In this document: positions 1-5,062 of the stretch, piece after piece
Layout of the letters: each line of letters starts with the position of its first letter
How positions within the stretch are numbered: the stretch's first letter is position 1
The notes under the pieces: generated by a model
Told to the model about the DNA's origin: nothing
The model's database searches: none
What the model saw: only the letters and a program-made list of their open reading frames with translations
Position numbers and translations under genes: made by a program
From: an uncultured bacterium
GTDB taxonomy: Bacteria > Patescibacteria > Paceibacteria > UBA9973 > Zambryskibacteraceae
Reading direction: 5' to 3'
DNA: 5,293 nt
Assembly: GCA_903918125.1 (NCBI GenBank)
Contig: CAIXDB010000044.1
Location: 1 to 5,293 of the forward strand

Positions 1-2
1 CA

Positions 3-341
3 TTTAAAAAAATTACAGAAATTGCGAAGACCGATTACATTGGCGACACCGGACCAACGACGATCGAAGAATTGAAACCATACGTTGTGGCGGCGAAAAC
101 AATCGTTTGGAACGGACCGCTTGGAAATTATGAAAAAGGTTTTACCGATAAAACGGAACAACTGGCGGAAATTATTTCGCAGTCTGGTGCTGCGACGATA
201 GTCGGCGGGGGAGACACACTCGCGTCGATCAAGAAACTCGGCATTGACGACAAGTTCACATTTATCTCGACCGGCGGCGGCGCAATGCTCGACTTTTTAG
301 TCAACGAAACACTCCCGGGAATTGATGTGTTGGAAAAATAA
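3..341 (+). CDS. pgk: Phosphoglycerate kinase, C-terminal part (5' end outside window)
   Basis: This is the 3' end of the glycolytic enzyme that transfers phosphate from 1,3-bisphosphoglycerate to ADP in the cytoplasm. The open frame runs in from the window edge and gives 112 residues. It carries the C-domain signatures of the family in order: VVWNGP-type motif (V35-P39 of the fragment, here IVWNGPLG), the nucleotide-binding VGGGDT at residues 67-72, and STGGGAMLDFL at 89-99, ending with the usual LPGIDVLEK tail close to the family C-terminus. About two thirds of the protein (N-domain and hinge) is upstream of the window, so the start cannot be assigned; the internal TTG at 72 is not a true start. 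The TAA stop at 339-341 lies at the outer edge of the inverted-repeat element. The gene converges on hit. The identification rests on motif recognition and is secure. Confidence 0.96.
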   Translation, partial: FKKITEIAKTDYIGDTGPTTIEELKPYVVAAKTIVWNGPLGNYEKGFTDKTEQLAEIISQSGAATIVGGGDTLASIKKLGIDDKFTFISTGGGAMLDFLVNETLPGIDVLEK

Positions 342-510
342 AAAGAACCTGGCAAAATAAATTTCAGAGCAATCTGTCTGGCGAAGCTTCGCCAGCGAAC
401 TTCTCGAACCTCAAGAAAATAATCTCCTCGGCGTGTGCCACTGCGCCTGCGTCGTTATTTTCTAAGGTTCTGCGAAAGGCTCTGAAATTTATTTTGCCAG
501 GTTCTTTTTA
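339..510. repeat. Nested inverted-repeat element between convergent pgk and hit
   Basis: Positions 339-370 are the exact reverse complement of 479-510 (32 bp, no mismatch), and one mismatch (338/511) allows extension to 333-370/479-516. The 108-nt interior is itself structured. It has a perfect 18-bp palindrome at 378-395 (CTGGCGAAGCTTCGCCAG) and a second inverted repeat, 406-411 + 414-422 with 455-463 + 465-470, capped by a short GGCG/CGCC stem at 430-433/444-447. As RNA this folds as a long stem opening into a branched head. Both strands leave the stem into a T-rich run (TTTTTAATTTT on +, TTTTTATTTTT on -), so it could act as a bidirectional terminator for the convergent genes. A TA dinucleotide at each outer edge (339-340, 509-510) would also fit a small non-autonomous transposon with TA target duplication. 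The repeat is directly visible; either function is inference. Confidence 0.9.
378..395. repeat. Perfect 18-bp palindrome inside the inverted-repeat element
   Basis: CTGGCGAAGCTTCGCCAG reads identically on both strands. It sits just inside the left arm, as a side hairpin between the outer stem (ending at 370/479) and the inner stem (starting near 400/478), so the predicted fold is a three-way junction. The role is unknown. Confidence 0.85.
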
Positions 511-854
511 ATTTTCTCCGCATTACCCTTAAAATCTTTTTTATCGCCGGAAACTTTTGAGTTTGGGAACACCCAGATGTGCGCATGTTCCACTTCGTCG
601 CCGACGATTTTGGAAAGTATCCAGTCGGTGTGAAACGCTTTCTGTTGCGCTTGCGCGATTTTTTTTACCACCTCGAAATATTCGCCGGCGTTTACAACAT
701 CCCACACCCATCGCACGTGTTTTTTGGGAATAACCTGCACATGTCCGGGCGATTGCGGATTGATATCAAGAAAGGCAAAAAAATTTTCATCCTCATACAC
801 TTTGTACGCGGGGATTTCTCCGCGAATTATTTTGCAAAAAATACAGTTACTCAT
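489..854 (-). CDS. HIT-family (HinT-like) nucleotide hydrolase/transferase with HxHxW triad
   Basis: A 121-residue cytoplasmic protein of the histidine triad superfamily, whose HinT-like members hydrolyse purine nucleoside phosphoramidates and related adenylated compounds. It opens with the family hallmark CIFCKIIRGEIPAYKVYED, followed by AFLDINPQSPGHVQVIPKKHV (residues 27-47) and the triad segment EHAHIWVFP (89-97). C4 and C7 with H46 and H90 match the zinc-binding set seen in many bacterial HinT proteins. The triad is H90-x-H92-x-W94: the catalytic middle His is present but the third His is Trp. Length and start are normal for the family. The ATG has no Shine-Dalgarno sequence and lies 9 nt after an extended -10 box, suggesting a leaderless message. 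The last residues (about KNLAK and stop) are encoded by the right arm of the inverted repeat. The gene is divergent from recJ and convergent with pgk. The family is certain; the substrate is not known. Confidence 0.93.
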   Translation of the reverse strand: MSNCIFCKIIRGEIPAYKVYEDENFFAFLDINPQSPGHVQVIPKKHVRWVWDVVNAGEYFEVVKKIAQAQQKAFHTDWILSKIVGDEVEHAHIWVFPNSKVSGDKKDFKGNAEKIKKNLAK

Positions 855-863
855 GGCAACACC

Positions 864-873
864 AGTATATCAC
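864..873 (-). promoter_or_regulatory. Extended -10 promoter of the HIT gene
   Basis: Read on the minus strand the sequence is TGATATACT, an extended -10 (TGn + TATACT, one change from TATAAT). Only 9 nt separate it from the ATG, so transcription would begin within about 0-3 nt of the start codon. No convincing -35 box is seen 16-18 bp upstream, as is common for extended -10 promoters. Confidence 0.55.
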
Positions 874-883
874 ACCGCGGTGT
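872..883. repeat. 12-bp perfect palindrome in the divergent hit/recJ promoter region
   Basis: ACACCGCGGTGT is a perfect palindrome touching the upstream edge of the HIT extended -10 box and lying 21 bp upstream of the candidate recJ -35. Its placement would suit an operator acting on hit, or on both genes, but no regulator is identified. A 12-bp palindrome can also occur by chance. Confidence 0.4.
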
Positions 884-903
884 ACCTTGTGTTATTCACT
901 AAT

Positions 904-934
904 TTGAACTTTTTCCCACCAGTCATGATACACT
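904..934 (+). promoter_or_regulatory. Candidate recJ promoter (TTGAAC / TGaTACACT)
   Basis: A -35-like TTGAAC at 904-909 and an extended -10, TGATACACT, at 926-934 (hexamer 929-934) are separated by 19 bp, longer than the usual 17. The hexamer ends 7 nt before the ATG at 942, which again implies a leaderless or nearly leaderless transcript. No other promoter-like sequence stands out in the 87-bp divergent gap. Confidence 0.45.
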
Positions 935-941
935 GTCAGGT

Positions 942-2741
942 ATGGAAAAAGCAGTGGAAAAAAATAGAAAAAGATATACTGTGCGTGACGCTGTTTCAAA
1001 TGAAGTCGTCGAAAATTTAAAAATGTTTCATCCTGTCGTGCAAGGACTTCTGAATGCTCGCGGGATCACGGATGAAGTGTCCGCACAGAAATTTCTCAAT
1101 CCGAACTATGATCTGCACACACACGACCCGTTTCTTTTGAAGGACATGCAGAAAGCGGTTGAAAGAATTTTTCGCGCGATGAAGGAAAAAGAAGTCATCG
1201 CCATTTACAGCGACTACGACGCGGATGGAATTCCGGGCGCAGTCGTTCTACATGATTTTTTTAAAAAAGTGGGATACGAAAATTTTGTAAACTACATTCC
1301 GCTTCGCAACGAAGAAGGATTCGGACTGAACAAAAAAGCCATCGATGATTTGAAAAAACAAAACGTAAAACTGCTCGTGACGATTGATTGCGGAATCAAC
1401 AATGTGGCGCATGTGGCGCATGCAAACAAAAATAATATTGATGTCATTGTGACCGACCATCACATTCCTGGCGCCGAGTTGCCGGAGGCGTTCGCAATCA
1501 TAAACCCGAAACAGGCGGGCGACGAGTATCCGGAAAAAATGCTCTGCGGGTCCGGCGTCATATTCAAAGTTACGCAAGCACTCTACAAATACGGCCAGAA
1601 ACAAGGGCTTTTTGACGTCACCGCCGGTACGGAAAAATGGATGCTCGACATGGTCGGCTTGGCGACACTCTCCGACATGGTGCCGTTGCTTGGCGAGAAT
1701 CGAGTTTTTGCGCACTATGGCTTGATGGTCCTGCGCAAGTCACCGCGAGTCGGACTTTCGAAACTTTTTTCACTTTTGAAAATCGATCAGCGCAACGTAA
1801 CGGAGGACGATATCGCGTTCATGATTACTCCGCGCATCAACGCCGCGTCGCGCATGGGTGTGCCACTCGACGCGTTCAAACTTTTGTCGACGACCGATGA
1901 GGTTGAGGCCGGCATGCTCGCCGAACATTTGAATAATAAAAACGACGAGAGAAAAGGCGTGGTCGCGGGCATGGTCAAAGAAATTAAAAAAAAGATTCAC
2001 GAACGCGAGCAGGGGAATGAAACCGACGCCGGAGAAAAAATGAAGCATGTGTTGGTGATCGGAAATCCGGAATGGAAACCGTCGCTTCTTGGGCTGGTCG
2101 CAAATTCATTTTCCGACGAACATGCACGTCCGGTTTTTTTGTGGGGCAGAAACGGCGAAGTTGGAGACGATGAAAGCGACGCAAATGTCGGCACGGTGTT
2201 GAAAGGTTCGTGCCGCGCCGGCGGTGATACAAATGTTGTGGCACTGATGGAACGCGCGAGCGACGTGTTTCTGGAATACGGCGGACACAAGGGTGCCGGA
2301 GGATTTTCTGTGGCGTACGAAAATATTCACACGCTCGAAAAAAGATTGAACGATGCGTATACCGAGTTGCAAAAAGAGAAACCGGAAATGTGCGACACGC
2401 TGGTCGACAAAAAACTTTCGCTCGATGATGTGAACTGGCAAATGTATAAACATATTGAACAGTTCGCGCCATTCGGATATGAAAATCCCAAACCGCTTTT
2501 TCTGTTTGAACGCATCCGTGTTGCCGGCATGAAACTTTTCGGCAAGGAAAAAAATCATCTTGAGTTGAAATTCAAAAACTCGGCCGGTAAAGACGTCACG
2601 GCAATCGCATTTTTCGCCACGCCGGAAAAGTTTTCGGTCTCTCTCGACCCCGGCAGCGTCGTGAATCTTGTCGCCACGCTCGAAAAATCCACCTTCCGAA
2701 ATTTTCCCGAGTTGCGTTTGCGCATCGTTGACATTTTTTAA
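942..2741 (+). CDS. recJ: Single-stranded-DNA-specific exonuclease RecJ
   Basis: A 599-residue DHH-family 5'-3' exonuclease that degrades single-stranded DNA in RecF-pathway recombination, base excision and mismatch repair. Family features appear in order: the N-terminal segment HPVVQGLLNARGITD (30-44) and FLNP/DPFLLKDM (51-69); the metal-binding YSDYDADG motif with D91, D93 and D95; VTIDCGI with D149; the DHH triplet D172-H173-H174; GSGVIFK; LATLSDMVPL with D245; a DHHA1 nucleic-acid-binding domain from about 367 with the GGHKGAGG signature at 447-454; and FAPFGYENP (508-516) leading into a C-terminal OB-fold. All key metal ligands are present and the length is normal. The ATG was chosen because the N-terminal homology begins soon after it and an extended -10 lies 7 nt upstream. 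A terminator follows the gene. Repeats in the coding sequence (GTGGCGCAT twice at 1404-1421) do not change the expected motif spacing. Confidence 0.96.
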   Translation: MEKAVEKNRKRYTVRDAVSNEVVENLKMFHPVVQGLLNARGITDEVSAQKFLNPNYDLHTHDPFLLKDMQKAVERIFRAMKEKEVIAIYSDYDADGIPGAVVLHDFFKKVGYENFVNYIPLRNEEGFGLNKKAIDDLKKQNVKLLVTIDCGINNVAHVAHANKNNIDVIVTDHHIPGAELPEAFAIINPKQAGDEYPEKMLCGSGVIFKVTQALYKYGQKQGLFDVTAGTEKWMLDMVGLATLSDMVPLLGENRVFAHYGLMVLRKSPRVGLSKLFSLLKIDQRNVTEDDIAFMITPRINAASRMGVPLDAFKLLSTTDEVEAGMLAEHLNNKNDERKGVVAGMVKEIKKKIHEREQGNETDAGEKMKHVLVIGNPEWKPSLLGLVANSFSDEHARPVFLWGRNGEVGDDESDANVGTVLKGSCRAGGDTNVVALMERASDVFLEYGGHKGAGGFSVAYENIHTLEKRLNDAYTELQKEKPEMCDTLVDKKLSLDDVNWQMYKHIEQFAPFGYENPKPLFLFERIRVAGMKLFGKEKNHLELKFKNSAGKDVTAIAFFATPEKFSVSLDPGSVVNLVATLEKSTFRNFPELRLRIVDIF

Positions 2742-2752
2742 ATTATGAATTA

Positions 2753-2766
2753 CACTGTCCCCAGTG
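2753..2766 (+). repeat. Small hairpin after recJ
   Basis: CACTG and CAGTG form a 5-bp perfect stem around a TCCC loop, 11 nt past the recJ stop. No T-run follows, so it is not a terminator on its own; it may protect the 3' end or be chance. Confidence 0.35.
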
Positions 2767-2783
2767 CTCCTAGTTGGAATTTT

Positions 2784-2831
2784 GCCGTTGTCACATGCTC
2801 CGTCTTTGGTGGGCATGGCAACGGCTTTTTT
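2784..2831 (+). terminator. Rho-independent terminator of recJ, merging with the rnhA promoter
   Basis: GCCGTTG (2784-2790) pairs with CAACGGC (2819-2825), and inside this CATGC (2794-2798) pairs with GCATG (2813-2817) across a small asymmetric internal loop. Six T residues (2826-2831) follow directly. This is a canonical intrinsic terminator layout about 40 nt after the recJ stop. The last T of the run is the T of the TG element of the next gene's extended -10. Confidence 0.75.
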
Positions 2832-2839
2832 GTTATACT
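2831..2839 (+). promoter_or_regulatory. Extended -10 promoter of rnhA
   Basis: TGTTATACT is a near-consensus extended -10 (TGn + TATACT at 2834-2839) ending 8 nt before the ATG at 2848. This predicts a leaderless mRNA and decides the start codon: the in-frame GTG at 2764 lies upstream of the promoter and inside the terminator region. No clear -35 is seen. Confidence 0.6.
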
Positions 2840-2847
2840 ATATTTCC

Positions 2848-3534
2848 ATGAATGTTATCTTTACAGACGGTGCGGCGCGAGGCAACCCTGGGCCGGGCGG
2901 GTGGGGGACGGTTGTGGTTGGTGAGGAAAAAGTGGTCGAGTACGGCGGGCACGAGGACCACACTACGAACAACCGCATGGAAATCATGGCGGCTATCACA
3001 GGTCTTGAACAAACGACCAAAAGCCAGAACGCGGTTGTCTACACCGACTCGGCGTACCTGCTTTCCGGCATCACGCGATGGGTCTTTGCGTGGGAGAAAA
3101 ATAATTGGAAAACATCGCAAAAAGAAGATGTGCTGAACCGTGATTTGTGGGAGCGACTGATGAAAACAACGAGCCACCGCAGTGTTAAATGGGAACTTCT
3201 CAAGGGTCACAGCGGAATTCCGATGAACGAGCGCTGCGATGTCATCGCCACATCTTTTGCCGACGAGCGTCCCATCGTTTTGTACAACGGTTCGCGCGAG
3301 CGCTATGGCGTATCGCTCGATATTGTGGCAAAAACAATGCAGAACATAGTGCAAAAAAACAGAAATCGAATTCCGGCGCACTCGTACGTTTCGATGGTGG
3401 ACGGTATTGTAAAAGTGCACGCGACATGGATGGAATGCAAAACGCGTGCGTTTAACAAACCCGGTGCGCGGTTCAAAAAAGCCATTTCGCAAGCGGACGA
3501 AGACGACATAGTGCGTGAGTTTGGAGGGAAGTGA
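2848..3534 (+). CDS. rnhA: Ribonuclease HI with C-terminal hybrid-binding-like domain
   Basis: A 228-residue endonuclease that cuts the RNA strand of RNA-DNA hybrids (R-loops, primers) in the cytoplasm. The catalytic domain (1 to about 140) closely follows E. coli RNase HI: FTDG with D7, NPGPGGWG (13-20), TTNNRMEIMAAI with E45, YTDS with D67, WKTS/DLWERL, KGHSG with H121 and NERCD with D131, so all four acidic residues and the flexible His are present. A tail of about 85 residues follows. Its end (about 180-226) has the pattern Y-V-x3-G-x5-H-x-TW-x-EC ... GARFKK ... E-x2-I-x-E-G, which resembles the RNase H1/viroplasmin-type hybrid-binding domain, here C-terminal rather than N-terminal as in eukaryotic RNase H1. 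The start is ATG 2848, giving the standard MNVIFTDG N-terminus; a 28-residue extension to GTG 2764 is rejected. comEC begins 22 nt after the stop and is probably co-transcribed. The catalytic assignment is secure; the domain name for the tail is from memory. Confidence 0.95.
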   Translation: MNVIFTDGAARGNPGPGGWGTVVVGEEKVVEYGGHEDHTTNNRMEIMAAITGLEQTTKSQNAVVYTDSAYLLSGITRWVFAWEKNNWKTSQKEDVLNRDLWERLMKTTSHRSVKWELLKGHSGIPMNERCDVIATSFADERPIVLYNGSRERYGVSLDIVAKTMQNIVQKNRNRIPAHSYVSMVDGIVKVHATWMECKTRAFNKPGARFKKAISQADEDDIVREFGGK

Positions 3535-3556
3535 GTTGTAAAAATTTCTTCGCAAC

Positions 3557-5041
3557 ATGATTCTCCCGATTATTTTTTCTTTCATATTTGGAATTTTTGT
3601 CGGCTCCGTTTTTCCCGTCACGATAGGGTTGCTTGTAGCGACTCTCGTGCTCTCGGCGCTGTGTTTCGCATATCGTTTTCGTCTTTCTGACACCGCTCGC
3701 AAAATCGTCACGCTCGTCGCGGTTATGTTGTTGTCCGTGACGTGCGGTATGGCGCGCATCTACGTTTCAAATCTCTACACACGCTCGCAACTCGACGCGT
3801 ATGCCGGTCACAAAATTTCGGCCGAAGGTGTCATTGTCTCCGAGCCGGACGTGCGCGAGGACAAAACTTTTTTGACTATCGGTCTGCGCAGTATCAAACT
3901 CTCGTCGACCAGCCCCGCCATTGCCGTGCATGAAAATATTTTAGTATCCGTGCCATTGTATCCGGAATTTTCGTACGGCGATCTCGTGCGTGTTTCCGCA
4001 ACGCTCGCCAAACCGACCGCCATCGCTTCGGACGACGGTCGAGTGTTCGACTACGCCGGCTACCTGCGCGTGCGAAACATTTGGTACGTCGGAGCATTTC
4101 CATATGTCACGTTTGTTTCGGCCGGTCACGGCAGTCTGCTTCAATCCTGGCTTTTCTCCCTCAAACACGCATTCACACGAGCTCTCAATAATGCCATTCC
4201 GCCACCCGAAGCCTCCCTCATGGCCGGACTTCTCATCGGCGCCAAGCAAGCGCTCGGCAAGGAATTGCTCACGGAATTTTCTCGCGCCGGCGTGTCGCAT
4301 GTCGTGGTGCTCTCCGGCTACAACATCACCATCGTGGCCGAAAGTATCATGGCGGTGCTCGCTTTTTTGCCGGCCATGACAGCGTTTCTCATCAGTTGCC
4401 TCAGTATCGCGCTGTTCACTTTGCTCGCCGGCGGGGGAGCGTCGGCACTGCGCGCGGCGATCATGGTGCTCACCGCGCTGTTTGCCACGAAAGTCAACCG
4501 CGAATATCACGCCGACCGCGCATTCGGTCTGTCCGTCGTAGCGATGCTTATCTGGAATCCGCTCTATCTTGTTTTCGACCCGTCATTTCAACTTTCGGTG
4601 CTCGCAACCATCGGCATTATTTTCGTCTCACCGTACGTCGAGCCGTACCTCGCCCGCGTGACCGAAAAATACGGCGTGCGCGAGGTCGTCTCCGCCACGC
4701 TCGCCACCCAACTCATCGTCTTGCCGTTTCTCATCTGGAACACCGGCATCCTCTCGCTCGTCGCACTGCCGGTGAACATTCTCATCCTCGGCACCGTGCC
4801 ACTGACAATGCTTCTCGGCTTTATCACCGGCACCGTCGGGCTTTTCTCGCTTTACCTCTCGTACATTCCCGCCCTACCGTCCTACGCACTCCTCTGGTAC
4901 CAACTCGCCGTGGTCCACATCGGCGCAACCCTGCCATTCGGCGCCCTCGCACTGCCCGCATTCTCATTTTGGATTTTACTCGCCGTCTACCTGATTATTT
5001 TCGCCGGATTATATTTTCTAAAAAAGCGAACCGCCCGATAG
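3557..5041 (+). CDS. comEC: ComEC/Rec2-family DNA-uptake channel protein without metallo-beta-lactamase domain
   Basis: A 494-residue inner-membrane protein of the competence channel family, which carries one DNA strand into the cytoplasm during natural transformation. Three hydrophobic segments (about 1-20, 21-42, 47-66) are followed by a soluble OB-like DUF4131 region (about 80-190, with GDLVRVSATL and FDYAGYLRVRNIWYV). Then comes the Competence domain: EASLMAGLLIGAKQALG from 218, SHVVVLSGYNITIV from 247, AGGGASALRAAIM (R299) and FDPSFQLSVLATIGI from 340, with many membrane helices up to about 488 and a basic KKRTAR tail. Classical ComEC proteins are around 750-800 residues and end in a metallo-beta-lactamase-like nuclease domain; this one stops cleanly without it. 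The ATG at 3557 has no Shine-Dalgarno sequence nearby, and no clear promoter lies in the 22-nt gap after rnhA, so an rnhA-comEC transcript is likely. Codon usage is C-rich relative to the A-rich recJ. Confidence 0.94.
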   Translation: MILPIIFSFIFGIFVGSVFPVTIGLLVATLVLSALCFAYRFRLSDTARKIVTLVAVMLLSVTCGMARIYVSNLYTRSQLDAYAGHKISAEGVIVSEPDVREDKTFLTIGLRSIKLSSTSPAIAVHENILVSVPLYPEFSYGDLVRVSATLAKPTAIASDDGRVFDYAGYLRVRNIWYVGAFPYVTFVSAGHGSLLQSWLFSLKHAFTRALNNAIPPPEASLMAGLLIGAKQALGKELLTEFSRAGVSHVVVLSGYNITIVAESIMAVLAFLPAMTAFLISCLSIALFTLLAGGGASALRAAIMVLTALFATKVNREYHADRAFGLSVVAMLIWNPLYLVFDPSFQLSVLATIGIIFVSPYVEPYLARVTEKYGVREVVSATLATQLIVLPFLIWNTGILSLVALPVNILILGTVPLTMLLGFITGTVGLFSLYLSYIPALPSYALLWYQLAVVHIGATLPFGALALPAFSFWILLAVYLIIFAGLYFLKKRTAR

Positions 5042-5062
5042 TCACCAGGACGTCGGACGGTT
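5020..5062 (-). terminator. Minus-strand intrinsic terminator lying inside the end of comEC
   Basis: Positions 5053-5062 (TCGGACGGTT) pair with 5029-5038 (AACCGCCCGA). As a minus-strand RNA the ten pairs are all formed, one as U-G wobble; on the plus strand that pair is a C-A mismatch. The minus-strand stem is followed three bases later by six T residues (5025-5020). This favours a terminator for the minus-strand frame ending at 5042. On the plus strand a T-run (5073-5078) starts only about 10 nt after the stem, so it is a weaker terminator for comEC. Confidence 0.55.

Noticed and set aside
579..902. 107-codon plus-strand frame opposite the HIT gene
   Set aside because: It is antisense to a gene with intact HIT signatures and has no motif of its own.
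1404..1421. Tandem 9-bp repeat GTGGCGCAT in recJ
   Set aside because: The encoded VAHVAH falls in a segment whose length matches ordinary RecJ proteins, so it is not an expansion.
2106..2816. 236-codon minus-strand frame opposite the 3' half of recJ
   Set aside because: It runs through the recJ terminator and has no domain; the sense frame carries clear DHHA1 and OB features.
2764..2847. 28-residue N-terminal extension of RNase HI from GTG 2764
   Set aside because: It would cover the recJ terminator and the rnhA -10 box, and RNase HI normally begins directly at the FTDG strand, as given by ATG 2848.
3524..3529. GGAGGG near the end of rnhA as a ribosome binding site for comEC
   Set aside because: It lies about 28 nt before the comEC ATG, too far for a normal Shine-Dalgarno sequence, and no in-frame start sits closer because a TAA at 3539-3541 closes the frame.
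2833..3759. 308-codon open frame on the minus strand opposite rnhA and the start of comEC
   Set aside because: It is antisense to two well-supported genes, has no recognisable motif, and reflects the codon bias of rnhA.
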